The notes under the pieces: model-generated
What the model was told of the DNA's origin: nothing
Database searches by the model: none
The model's input: the letters and a program-made list of their open reading frames with translations, nothing else
Made by a program: the position numbers and the translations under genes
Assembly (NCBI GenBank): GCA_037974965.1
Contig: JBBPFI010000007.1
Span: 868,001-932,000 of the forward strand
DNA length: 64,000 bases
From: Dacryopinax spathularia
Lineage: Eukaryota; Basidiomycota; Dacrymycetes; Dacrymycetales; Dacrymycetaceae
Reading direction: 5' to 3'
Shown here: positions 22,452 to 34,300 of the stretch, piece after piece
Layout: the number at the start of each line of letters is the position of its first letter
How positions within the stretch are numbered: the first letter of the stretch is position 1

Positions 22452-24870
22452 TCACTCATCCTGGAGGAAGTGGACGAAGGAGGTGATCTTCGCCGGGTGC
22501 CTTATCGGCTGGCCGAGGGAGCGCTCGTTGGCGTCGATCGGGTTCACGATAAACGTGACCTCCTCCTCACCAGCCTCCGTAGCCACGATGAACCGGCGCC
22601 AGCTGTGCATATACATCTCGTTGAAGGCCATCAAACGACGGGCCTCAACTTGGATGCGGCGAGCGGCAACAGCTGTAACCGAAATCAGCCGAAATCGATT
22701 ATCGGGCAGCGAACTTTACTTACTGCGGGGCAAGGTCAGCATACGGAAGTCCGGTGTCATCGAAGGACGCCAGGCATATCGGTCGTAAGCCTCGATGTCA
22801 CTATCGGTGACAACGGGCTCGCGGGAAGTGCTGGCGATCGGCCGGACCTCCTTGACTTCCGATACGGCTCTTTTGGCCTTTTTCGCGGCCGGACCGGGTT
22901 CTCCATTGTCATCGCGGGCACGGCCCTTTCGGCCACGTCGATTCGCTACCGATACGGTCAGAACGAGCGATATCGTTTTGGATATCGGACTTACAGGGCG
23001 CGGCATACGAGCAAGTGGTGCCTTTGATCTGGCACTGGTCGCAGATGATGCCGGCGATCTCCTTACCGCGACCCTTCGGATTGAACTTGATTCCTCCGGT
23101 GCAGAGGATGTCGGCCTTGATGCACGAGTCGCACTGTCGTCGATTGTCAGTGTTGTCCGATAACCGAAAAATAAGGACTTACGGCCGTATCGTTCTTATA
23201 GCCGCGGCAGAAATGCGGCTTACCGAAAAGTTTCTTCATCCGCTCGGTCCAACCTTCGGTAACGACCTCCATGGGCGTCATGACGCTCATGTTGAGGCCA
23301 GCGGGGCGATAAGCGGGGTCGGCGTTGTCCTTCGAATATTGTTAGCCAAGCCGATAACCGAAAACCGATAACTTACGACATGCCACAACCATTCCTCCGG
23401 ATGGTCTTCCCTCTTCTCCTGCCCAACGAGTCAGCACGGTCGCCGATAAACGATAAGGAAACACTTACCGCCGTTTTCGCGGCCGGAGTCACAGCAACGG
23501 CAGGCCTTTTCGCCGCGGCAGCCGTAGAGCCGGAGTCCACACGGACGCTCTTACCGGTTTTCGGCGCGGCGGTCTCCTTGCCTTTGCCCTTGCCCTTGTC
23601 CTTGAGCCAGGCGAGCTCCCTCTCGATATCCTTCAAATCGGGCTCCGGCTCCTCCAAGACGGCCGCTTCGTCTTTCGCGTAAAACTCCTCCAGCGCGATT
23701 TCGGCAGGCCTCGTTCCGGCCCTGTTCCGGAACTTTTCGTCGTAGGGCGTAAAGCCCGTCCACTCCTCGTGGATGCTCCTGAGCGGGGAGCCGTTCGTGA
23801 ATATCACGAAATCATTATTTCCCTGTGATACGAAGTCAGCGATATTCTCACCGATAACCGATACGGACTTACCGTGCGCTCCTTCCACACCTTTTGGAAG
23901 GTGGGGCCCATGACTTGAGCCACGTACGCCTTCACATCCATCCAACTCCCGCGGTGCGAGTAAAGCGCCGATACGAGCGCAATCTGTTTATCGGTCAGTA
24001 TCGGACATGGGCGGAAAGTGACGAAATGAGGACTTACGCGAAAAGCCTCAATCATTTCACCTTTGGCCCATTCAGCCCGCGCCAATTTCGCCTTGGGGAC
24101 CTTTAAGACGAGCTCCGATACGGTCAAGCCCGCGCGCTGAGGAGGAGGGACGATTTCCTCATCGTCCGGCTCGGTAACGTTATCGGGCACCTCGATAACG
24201 GGCGGCTTGACGGACTCGGGGATGTCGTCGGGCTCGGTCTCTTCGCCCTCGTCAATCACCGGAATATCGGCCGGGGCCTTCTTGGGAGCGATGGGGACAG
24301 CCTGTAGGCAATCCGTTATCGCGCACAACGGACTTAAAACGAAAAGACTTACCGGAAGCTTACGAGCCTTGGGCTGAGCGGGAGTCTCGGCCTTGGGAGT
24401 GGCCCTTTTCGGCGCAGGCGTCGCCGACTTGCGAGGGACCGACTCTTGGCGGACGGTCTTAGCCGATACCGTGGTATCGGGCTTCTCCGATTCTCCGGAG
24501 TCGTCTTCTTTGGCCGGAGTGGCCTTATCGACGGCACCATCATCCGCACCGTCGTCTTCAGCACCGTTGTCGGTGCCAGCTTCGTTATCGGCCGTACCGG
24601 CCGCCTCGTTGTTGTCGGCCGCTTCCGTATCGGCCTCGGGCTCGGTCTGATCGGCAGTCACCTATTAACATGTCAGTATATGCGCGTCGGACACGAGCTA
24701 AACATCGGGCGCACCGGATTATCGGCCTCTACAGCCTCCATCGTCTTCGCCCTCCTTGCAGCGCGTGCCGCACGACTCTGTGCAGAGGACACGGCCGACT
24801 TATCGGTTACCGCGGTCGAAGGAGCAGGCGACACCCGCGATTTCTTGTTCTTCGTCTTCGCGGCCGCCAT
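22452..24870 (-). other. Antisense coding region inside the retrotransposon, with paired Cys motifs
   Basis: On the strand opposite to gag and pol, several open blocks lie between pol and the 3' LTR, separated by short intervals with GT...AG-like borders as in a spliced host-type gene. The region starts near an ATG at 24870 with an Ala/Lys-rich block, continues with a very acidic Ala/Asp/Glu-rich stretch, a conserved-looking block (WMDVKAYVAQVMGPTFQKVW), and a cysteine-rich block around 23010-23150 with two C-X2-C-X6-C clusters about 19 residues apart. The spacing resembles a Gal4-type zinc cluster with a long linker. A Trp/Phe-containing C-terminal block lies near 22452-22634. The function is unknown; it may be a captured host gene or an accessory gene of this retrotransposon lineage. 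Confidence 0.6.
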
Positions 24871-25189
24871 ATCGTCGACAGTTACTATATAGTCAAGTGG
24901 GAGAGGAGGTTGTCGAGATGGTGGTACGGGAGAGAGATGAGGAACGACAAGAACGCGGATTGCGCCGTCTTTTAATACCGCGGCGAATTGATTCCGCCTC
25001 CGCGACCTTGCCATCCCGCCTTTTCGCAAGTATTCCGCACGTGACGCGGCTGAGTCAGGGCCCTTACGTACCGACGCCACCTATATCCGTTGCTCTTATT
25101 GGACACCGATAAACCTACTGATACACAAATATCGGGACGGACTGTACGGTTTCTACCTGGGACAGGTAGAAGGATAAGGCCCCCGCGGA

Positions 25190-25554
25190 TGTGCTGCGTG
25201 CCGTAATTTTCGGCATCCGATAGCCGATATAGGTGATAAACGTTCTTTATATTCGTATATGCACCCGCCGTTATAACCGGAGTCCGCTTATCGGACTTCG
25301 GGACTTTTTGTACTATAATAGTTCAGGGCTTTCGCCCTAGTGAGAAATGCATCTCTTACCTTTCCTTATTATTGGCACCTAAGTCCGATATCGCCTATCG
25401 GCCTTCACTCTCCTTTACTGATTAACTCATTTCATTGACACTACTACTCTCTCTATTTCATCGTAACTACCGGCGCGACCGATATTCCTCATCGGCATTC
25501 CGGCTACGATACCTCGCATACCTCTTTACTCCTAAATACTGGGGGAACAGGTCA
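25190..25554 (+). repeat. 3' LTR
   Basis: 365 bp, same ends as the 5' LTR and one base different from it. Confidence 0.95.
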
Positions 25555-25558
25555 GAAG
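25555..25558. repeat. Target-site duplication GAAG
   Basis: The word GAAG directly follows the 3' LTR and also directly precedes the 5' LTR at 15759-15762. Four-base duplications fit a Ty3/gypsy integrase. Confidence 0.85.
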
Positions 25559-26858
25559 AGTACACCGAAAGAGTTGCCGACGGTGTTGGACGTCCCCGCG
25601 AACTGGGCCGTCATAGCACTTTCGCAAGATAATGCAATCATGCGGCCCGTCAAACCGATGACTGATAGGATGTCAGGGTGGATACGGGACACTCAGCAGG
25701 CACGCACTTAGCAATCTCACTCGACCGACGTAATCCATGATGAAAGAGGCAAGGAAGTTGCACACCATTGCCAGAGTGACATACGCAGCGCCGAGCACAA
25801 GGACTAGTCCTCCGGTATAGCCAAGATCGTGATACAAGAGGACGATGTAATCTGTCAACATAATCAGCGCGAATCCCCGCCTCAATGTATCAGATGTACT
25901 GTTTACTACCATGCCACCTGTCGTTTGTGCGGCATACTGAGTAAAGAAGCCCATCCACATTCTCGTCCGGTAGGAACGCTTCGTAATCACTTGCTTGACA
26001 CCGCCATTGCTGTCCCATGCATTTTGGTCCAATCGAACCTGTTGAGACATCTGGCGGAATTCACTTTTGGCGTACTCTTGATCAGGGTCACCTGGTCGAC
26101 TGTGTAGCCGTGCTATTATTTTCCAGGCCTCTTCTTCTCTTCCTTTGAGTAATACTAAAGATAGATTAGCGGTGTGCGGAAGGTCCTTTTGCACACGCAC
26201 GCCAACGCGGAGATTCAGGGACACCCGGACTGCAAAGAAGCAAGCCCAAGGGCCAGATGCATCCTACGGCGATAGGAAACCGCCATTGGAAGCTCAAGTT
26301 GGTCGAGTAGTATGTGGCGACTCCTATCCAACTGGCAAGCGCATAACCCAGGACGATCCAAGCCCCTGATCCCGATACAGATCAGAGGTGCTGAAGGAAA
26401 ACAGGTCCAGACGCACCATGTTGACCCACCAATAGCCCTCTGGAGGTGGGAGGAGAAACTTCCGCCTGATAAATTGGTATCAAGACCACCATCATCCCAA
26501 TGCCCCATCCCGTGATGAACCGTGCGACCAAGAACATGGCCACGTTGACCGCGCCAGACTGAATTGCGGTGCCAATGATGCAGATCAAGGCTGCAAGATC
26601 CATAGTGGCCTTCCTCCCATAAGCATCATTCATCCAGCCCACCAAGATGGCACCGAACGTCCCGCCCGCCGAGAACAGACCATTCACAGCTCCTTCGATG
26701 GTGTTGGTGAAGCCGGGGTTGTTCTCGAGTCCAAAATACTCAAGAAAGCCCGGCTGTCCAATAGTGTTTGAGATGACGCTGAAGGCATAACCATACGACA
26801 ATGATCCCAGCGTCAGTATCAAGATAATCCTGAGGTTGTATGCTGAGTAGTGAGCCAT

Positions 26859-27557
26859 AGGATGTTTCGACGAGGGAGATCCATGGATCTCATCGCGCAG
26901 AAAAATAGCGATGACATTGGCAAGTGGAGTACAAGAACCGTGGAGCACAGATACTCCACCCAAGAAGTCGTCTTCGCTTCACAAGCTCAGACACACGCAA
27001 GAAAAGTACAGCCAGCAAGACAGAAGTCTGCAGCCCAGATGAGCGTGCGCACAAATAGGGAAGTCACAACCGAGTGAGAGGCAAATCTCAGGGCGCTCGG
27101 ACCGCGTCCTCCGATCGGTTTATCTCTCGGCTCCGAGGCTCACATGCCGGAGGTCTGGATGTGGAAGGAAATTGTTGGGGAAACGGTGATATGCGAGATT
27201 AGCAGAATTCTTCCTGCAAGCAAGTAATCGACAGTCTTACTGCTTTGACTATAGGACGCACTCGCACAGCGTGGGAAAGAAACTGATGAATGATCAAGAG
27301 CCGGCCGGAAATACTGGACGAGCGCGTCAAACTTCGAGGATGAGAAATCTGCGTGACGAAGGCCACACGTCATTGAGAGAAATACAATGGGACATTCCGA
27401 GCACACAGAAAGAGACATTTAACCATCTCATCCCAACAGTGCAGAAAATCGAATTCCGACGCCAGGTAATTTGTTGAGTTCTTCGAGAAGTGGATCTAGC
27501 GCACTGGAAGCTCACACCATTCCTACTATGAAAATATTCCGATTGTACGCTGCACCT
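26859..27557. other. Intergenic region between sugar porters 2 and 3
   Basis: About 700 bp that should contain the promoter of porter 2. No gene found. It shows no long repeat with the corresponding regions of the other copies that I can see by eye. Confidence 0.5.
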
Positions 27558-29308
27558 CTACACTCTGATGGCGCGCTCGGTGTATTGAGTTTCCTCCTTT
27601 TCCGTCGTGTCGGGAGTCTCAGTCTGGTGCTCCAGAACATCCACGACTTCATCGCCGAACGTTCCGTTGATCTCCTCAAGTGACAGTCCTTTGGTCTATG
27701 GATCAACGTCAGATGGGATCGTTGAGATCTCAGGGTAAGCTTACCTCGGGGAAGTAGTACCATACAACAGCAATGTTAAGGGCGGTCATGCATATGAAGA
27801 ACAGATAGAATCTCCACTGGATGTTGGCTAAGGCAGCTGGAGCAGCATCCAGGTAGATGACGGTCGAGAGGAAGGTGCCGACCATGGAGAATGCCATGCC
27901 TTGTGACCGGATATGTGTTGGGAAGATCTCAGAGCAGTAGACATACGAGGTCGCATCGATGCCGCTCGCATAGAAGAATACGAACATGAAGGTGAACAGA
28001 ACACCGAAAGAGTTGCCAACGACGTTTGAGGTTCCTGCAAATTGGGCCGTCATAGCGCTCTCGCACGATAAGGAGACCAGACAGCCGGTTAGGCCGATAA
28101 CTAGAGGAACTTCAGTCTCGTATACAAGAAGCAGGACCCTCTAACGCACTCAGCAAGCGTACGCGTCCTACGCGATCCATGATGAAGGATGCGAAGAAGT
28201 TGCAGACCATAGCCACAGTAACGTAGGCAGCGCTGAGGACCAGGACGAGGCCCCCAGTGTAACCCAGATCTTGATAGAGCAAGACGAGATAATCTGCGCA
28301 GAACAATAGCTTAGTGACAGTGCGTCCTCAGACCGCCAGTCATACATACTGTTCACCACCATTCCACCTGTCGTCTGTGCGGCGTACTGAGTGAAGAAGC
28401 CCATCCACATTCTAGTCCGATACGACCGTTTCGTGATCAATTGCTTCTGGCCCCCGTTATTATTCCAGGCAGTTTGATCGAGTGCGACCTGTTCTGACAT
28501 CTGACGGAATTCACTCTTGGCGAACGCTTGATCCGGATCATCCGGCCGAGTGTGGAGCCTCGCTATGATATTCCAGGCTTCTTCGTCCCTTCCTTTGAGT
28601 AGGACTACAGCTATTATCAGAAAGCGTCGAGAGTAACTTTCGGACACATACGCCAACGGGGAGATTCAGGAACGCCTGGACAGCAGATGAGCAGACCCAG
28701 TGGCCAGATGCATCCTATAGCGATAGGGAAACGCCATTGGAAACTCAAATTGGTCGAGTAGTACGTAGCTACTCCTATCCAGCTGGCAAGTGAATATCCC
28801 AAGACGATCCAAGCCCCTACAAAAGAAGTCAGTAAGATGAGTTACTAGCGGTGTTGCTACACGCACCATGCTGACCCACCAACAGACCTCTGGAAGTTGG
28901 CGGAGAGACCTCAGCCTGATAAATGGGAATCAAGACGACCATCATGCCAATTCCCCATCCCGTGATGAATCGAGCGACTAGGAACATGGCGATGTTAACA
29001 GCCCCGGTCTGGATTGCCGTGCCCACTATGCAAATTGATGCAGCCAGGATCATCGTCGCTTTCCTTCCATGAGCATCGTTCATCCATCCCACTAATACGG
29101 CACCGAACGTTCCACCAGCTGAAAAGAGTCCGTTGACGGCCCCCTCGATGCTGTCCGTGAAGGTCGGGTTGTTCTGAAGGCTGAAGTACTGCAGAAAGCC
29201 AGGTTGTCCGATAGTGTTCGAGATGACGCTGAAAGCGTAGCCATATGACAGCGATCCCAGCGTCAGGATCAAAATGATCCTAAGGTTGTACACTGAGTAG
29301 TGGGACAT
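27558..29308 (-). CDS. MFS sugar porter 3
   Basis: Third tandem member of the sugar-porter family in the plasma membrane. Exons 29308-28867, 28816-28652, 28604-28350, 28293-28150, 28100-27745 and 27695-27558 give about 499 residues with twelve predicted membrane segments. Exon lengths equal those of copies 1 and 2. Motifs include MNDAHGRKATM, RFITGWGIGMMVVLIP, PESPRWLLLKGR, GRVRLL and PETKGLSLEEINGTFGDEV. It is closer to copy 2 than to copy 1 in several blocks (VLFTF/MFIFFYASGIDATSY), suggesting copy 2 and 3 separated last. It is divergent to NAT2, with about 690 bp between the two starts. Substrate is unknown. Confidence 0.9.
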
Positions 29309-30000
29309 GGATTATTGCAAGTTGGAAGACGTTTGGGTTGTCTACGAGGTATCCTCGACCCATTCGTAAGGCATTACCCCAGTCCCATGCCGCCGCGTGA
29401 TTGACAAAGAGTTTCATCTAAGAAGAACGCCACAAGCGAGATGAGCGCCAGAGTGCTAGAGCCAGCGACAAGAGAAGCCCAAGTGCAAGGTGATTAGGTT
29501 CCTCAAATAAGGAGTCGTGGATAGTTCAGGGGGAACACCAGGCGTCCTCGGTCCCCTCCTCGGTAATTGCGTCTTTCGATTACCTTCTTAATTCCGAAGG
29601 TTTCATGGGTCTGTTGGATGGTACGCTTGAGGGCCAGATCGACTCTGCTTCTGCCTGCCATATTGGCTCACCTGCTCAAGACAGCGGGACTGACGTGTTC
29701 TGTACTTTCGAGCGACTTGAGGAGGGGTTCATGTAGGTCAGCCGATGGAAGATAAGTAGTCAAGGCGCGACGCGCGTCGCGACCGTCCGCACACTAGCGT
29801 CGGCTTTAGACCCCGGTATTTCACCGGAGCTCGTATCTCGGCGATCCCATACAGTACCTACATAGTTCGAGTGTCCATCGTGCAGATACGTCGAGGTTAA
29901 AAAGGCCTGTCAACTAGTAGCGTCTGCTGTCTGCTGACAACAGCTTCTTCACGCCCCGTTGTTCTGATTGTCTCGTACGGAAGGTCACATCATCACCCAA
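29309..30000. promoter_or_regulatory. Divergent promoter region between sugar porter 3 and NAT2
   Basis: No coding sequence seen. It must serve both genes. An AT-rich patch GGTTAAAAAGGC near 29895 lies about 100 bp before the NAT2 start and could be a weak TATA-like element. Confidence 0.35.
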
Positions 30001-30997
30001 ATGATCATCAAACAAGTGCCGTCGTACTATACCGAGGACCAACTCCGAGCATACCTTATACGGCTGGCCTATCCTGGTTTCGAAGATGCATCATCACTGC
30101 CGCAGCCTACTCTAGCCACGCTCGATACGGTTGTCTTGCATCATTTACTCACATTCCCCTTCGAGAATGCAACTATGCATTAGTATGACTCTTTACCTGC
30201 CGCCGCATCTTGGGTCTGACTAGTTTGCAAGCTCTGAGGCTCACATCGTGAATGTTGAACCGCAAGCCCTGTACAAACGGTTCGTCGAGGATGCGAAAGG
30301 CGGCAGCTACTGCTTCGGTCAAAACGGACTGCTCCTTGGTATGCTACGTGCCCTTGGCTACCCTGCCTTAGCTGTCGCCGCTCGGGCAAACGAGTTGCAT
30401 GTGGAGGACCCGCTAGCTCCGCCCCGCTACTCGCCGCTGAATCACGCTGTCCTACTCGCCCATCCGGTCGATGCGGGAATCCAAATCGTCGATACCGGGT
30501 TTGGTGGTACGGGGTTGATCGGGCCGATCGAGCTGAAACACGGCGCTGCACGCGATGGGCCTGCATCAGAAGAACACCGTGTTTCGAAGGGCATTCCCGC
30601 CGAAGCGGCAGCTCACGATCTACCAGGATGGACGGTCGAATGGCGAGCTCGGGACGAGCCATGGCGCCCTTTGTTCCAGTTCGCCGAAGCCGAAGTATAT
30701 CCTCACGACTATGAGGCGTTGTCGTTTGCTTTCTGTGGTCGACCGGAGGGTTGCGGTCCTTTCTGGACGCAAGTGTTGTGCATGCGGCCCTTCAAGACTG
30801 ACGATGGAGTGATCGGGAGGATGACAATGAGAGAGAACACTGTGAAGAGACGGCTGAATGGTGTATCCGAAGCCTTGGAAACTGTCGAAACCGAACAACA
30901 GAGAGTCGCAGCGCTAAAGAAGTATTTCGACATTCTCATCTCGGACGATGAGCAGAAATCTGTGCTGGGCCGTCCGGGCGCATTACCCGCGAGCTGA
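30001..30997 (+). CDS. Arylamine N-acetyltransferase (NAT2)
   Basis: Cytosolic acyl-CoA-dependent N-acyltransferase for aromatic amines. Exons 30001-30182 and 30232-30997 join in phase to about 315 residues. The catalytic triad is Cys88 in GGSYCFGQN, His132 in LNHAVLLA and Asp148 in IVDTGFG. The intron position and the 182 nt first exon match NAT1 at 3246-4321 exactly, so the two are duplicates, yet they have diverged widely outside the motifs. NAT2 has the usual Phe after the catalytic Cys, unlike NAT1. It lies between sugar porter 3 (divergent) and the ABCC transporter (same strand). The chosen ATG gives an N-terminus collinear with NAT1. Confidence 0.9.
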
Positions 30998-31380
30998 CTG
31001 TATTGTACTCGTTACTAAAGGTTGGCCGAACAGATCTGTTGAAGAAATAGGCAATTATGTGATAGAGTAAGCAAATCTTGCATCGTACGGTTCAAATTTG
31101 AAGCCACTTGAGTGATGCACCGCTTGCAAACAAGAAATGATCAGACGGAATTCGTCTATCTCAGAGCGTCCATGTGGTCCATCGCGTTGACGGTTGTATG
31201 AACGGAATCAAATCGGGAAGAAGAAGCAGGTGATTTCCCGATAAGGCCCGTCGAAACTAGCATATTGGCGCGTTCCTGGCTCAACCAAAGTCAAACCGGT
31301 CTGCATGCGCTGAATAAGAGCAAGCTAGACGCCATCTTCCGCCTAGACGAGCGCTACAAGCTTTATTCTGCACTGGCAGC
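30998..31380. other. Intergenic region upstream of the ABCC transporter
   Basis: 383 bp with no gene. It should carry the NAT2 terminator and the transporter promoter. No strong TATA box. Confidence 0.5.
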
Positions 31381-34300
31381 ATGGTCATCAACTTGCTGGA
31401 TCCGTTTCTGCGTGGCTTGCTCGCTAGTGTACTGCCGGCGTCTCTGGTCTTGATCTATCTGCTCGTGAAAGTCCCTTGGCCCAGGCCGATTATCCGGGCG
31501 GGTCAATACCTCGCAGCACCTTTGAAGCCATTTGTCACGCTTGAGGAGGCGAAGGCAATTCTACGAGGTGAAGCGCCGCCTCCAGCTGAACAAGGACAAG
31601 CGCACTCTCGACCTCCTGCCTGGAAGACAGGTCTCCTTGCTTTCTTCGCACTTGCTGAAACTCTTGCTTGGAGTGCTCTGGCAACATACTCCCTTGTACT
31701 GTGGATACGGTCGCATGAAACAGGCGCGATCTGGTCTATCGTATTTGCCTCTATCAGAGTCCTTCCGTGGCTGTATGCGGCTGTCAAACCCCTAGTACGA
31801 CCTCAGGCGACGGCGCCAATCGATCTTTTCGTTCTGCACCTGCTGTTCTCCTTTACGGCCGCAATCAATGTTGGCGTACCTCTCTTCGAGCTGTCTGCAT
31901 ATGGCACGCCCCTTCCGCATTTCTGGATATTCGGTCTCAAAGTGGCGGATCTACTGGCCCCACTGCTTTCTCTCGCGGTTATACTATCGATGCCGTTAGA
32001 CCTACCTGTGAATGAAGAAGAAAGGAAAGAGATCGTATGTATCATAGCGACCTTCAAGTGCGGACTGAACATGCTCATGTCATATAGGGAAACTCCGTCT
32101 CTCCGGAGGATTATACCTCACTCTACGGTTGGTTGACGTTCGCTTGGGTAGGACCTCTCGTCTGGAAGGTTGTCTCGTGCAGTTTCAAATCGCTGGAAAG
32201 GGTCCATTGACATATGGCTAGGGGAAGAAGGCTACCTTGAAAGAGGAAGACGTCTGGGAGCTGAGCCCGACTCTGAAATCCCACGCGCTGTATGAGAAAT
32301 ACCGTTCTTTGCGAAAGAGTACCACCCTGCGTACCCTAGCCGCCGCAAATTCCCAGGACCTTATGTAGGTCCCTCCTGAACATGCGTTGCTCTATCTCAT
32401 CTCCCCTCCAGCTACGACGCGATTCTTTCTTATACCGCCTCCGTTTGCTCCTATGCCAGTCCCTTCTTCTTGAAGCGCATTCTGGATGCCATTGCCGAAC
32501 CTACACCAGAAAAGCGCAGCCTTGCTTTTCTCTTTGCGAGCCTTAGTTTCGCAGCTGGATTGCTAAAGGTTCGCAAACCGAACGCATTCACTGTGGAAGC
32601 TGACAACCTCAATAGGCAGAGGTAGACCTCTTGCACCTTTGGAATGATAGAAGGGTTTCGACTCGCTTGAAATCGGAGCTCATGGCGGAGATATACGAGA
32701 AGGCGTTAAGGCGAAAGGACTTCTCTGGAATTGCCAACAAAGAAGACGCCGCCCAGGACAAAGACAAGAAGCCCGATGCTAAAGCTCAAGCTGACGTTGG
32801 CAAGATCGTTCAGCTGATGAGTGGGGATGTCGAGAAGATCTCCCTTATGTACGTCTCCCCTCTCTTTCCTCTGAGCCTAGATAACCAACATCCTGTAGGG
32901 CTGTGTTCCTCTACAACATATATGCGAGCCGATCTTTCCTCCGTTGTCGACTATCGTGCTCATTCGCCTATAGACCGCTCCATTCGAGATAGCCATTGCT
33001 CTGATCTTCCTATATCAGTGAGGATCACTTGCGCTTCTTGCGTCGTGACGCTCATCCGTATATACAGGCTGCTTGGATGGGCAGCTTTCACCGGTGTAGC
33101 CGTCCTTATGATATCTGCTCCCCTCAACACCCTCATGGCCAGGCGTATGATCGGCGTATGTGTGATGCCTTCCTGCGAACGATCTACTTACCGCAAGTAG
33201 CTCTCCACCGGAGTATCGGCTGCGCGAGATAAGCGCATGGGCGTTTTGACTGAGCTAATTCAAGGTGTGTTCTCCAAATCCTACCTAAGGCTTGTCGTTT
33301 GGCTGACCCGCACTTGCAGCAATCAAGTTCATCAAGGTGAGGCTTTCCCCTGTTGCCATCGTCCTATTCACAAGCTGATTACCCCCTCTAGTTCTTTGCT
33401 TGGGAGAGTCAATGGATTGATCGGGTCCTGAAAGCTCGGCAGGAGGAGTTGAGATGGCTTGTAAAGAGCAAGCAATTCCCCCTGCGAATCCCAATTACCG
33501 GAGCTAAACCGAGTTACAGACTTTATCAACCAACTCCTCTTCAGAATGTTATTCGCCAATGTCCCTGCTCTTGTGTCTATCCTCAGCTTCCTGGTCTACG
33601 TGGCACAAGGGCATCAGCTAACAGTGTCTACGGCGTTCACTGCTATCGCTCTGTTTGACATGCTTCGGGGACCGTCAGTGTCGTTTTCTTCGCGTTGTAT
33701 CTCCGACTGAGCAACTTCCATTCAGGCTGAACTTCTTGCCGTACTTCATTGTTCGACTTCTGGAGACGAGTAAGTTTCCTGAAGTAAATGTCGTACGGGT
33801 TTGCTAAGCATTTTTCAGGCGTGTCGTTCACTCGCATTGACGCTTTCTTGGCTGAGCCCGACGTACCAGACCAGGTTTCAGCGTTCAAAAGACATGTGGC
33901 AGATGCCTCTAGCCCTATGGATGCGCGATTGGGCGCTGAAGATGCTTCTTTCAGGTGGAATGCAAACGAGCAAGGCAAGAAGGATAACGCCGCTACGGCA
34001 CCCGTACCAGACGCCGGCGAGTCACCTTTCGAGCTGTCCGATATCAGCGTCGTCTTCCCCATCGGCAAGCTTTCTGTTGTGACTGGACCGACCGCATCGG
34101 GAAAGACAGCTCGTATGTTCCATTAATCTAATGCGATCCTACGCAAATAACCCCCCGTCTCTGTAGTCCTCATGGCTCTCTTGGGAGGTATGTGCTTCTC
34201 TCTAGTTACGGGCCATCTTTAAAGGCTGGCAGAAATGACCATGCTGCGCGGCAAGCTTCTCCTACCCAAAGACCCATCCCAAGTGGACGAAAATGGTCTC

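Larger units (their letters stand above)
15763..25554 (+). mobile_element. Ty3/gypsy-type LTR retrotransposon, young, looks whole
   Basis: A 9,792 bp element with 365 bp direct LTRs beginning TG and ending CA. Its internal parts in order are a primer-binding-like site, a gag-protease frame, a pol frame (reverse transcriptase, RNase H, integrase) and a long 3' region with antisense coding blocks. The order reverse transcriptase-RNase H-integrase places it in the Ty3/gypsy group. I see no obvious break in the main frames. The LTRs differ at one position, so insertion is recent: on the order of 100,000 years or less if about 1e-8 changes per site per year is assumed. It sits inside the fifth exon of sugar porter 2, in the orientation opposite to that gene, with the target word GAAG at both ends. 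Confidence 0.93.
15322..26858 (-). pseudogene. MFS sugar porter 2, split by an LTR retrotransposon
   Basis: Paralogue of the neighbouring sugar porters. The 5' part lies at 26858-26417, 26365-26201, 26154-25900, 25851-25708 and 25661-25559; the 3' part lies at 15762-15510 and 15459-15322. The 9.8 kb LTR retrotransposon at 15763-25554, plus a 4 bp duplicated target, interrupts the fifth exon. Counting one copy of the duplication, the two exon parts add up to 356 nt, exactly the length in both paralogues, and all other exon lengths match too. All sugar-porter motifs (GWMNDAYGRKAT, PESPRW, PETKGLSLEEI) are still in frame in the host pieces, so the gene seems to have been intact until the insertion. 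With the element in place it is probably not expressed as a full transporter. Confidence 0.9.

Noticed and set aside
22087-23371. Plus-strand open frames of 118-233 codons after the pol frame
   Set aside because: They overlap pol or lie opposite the antisense coding blocks, and show no domain; judged shadows.
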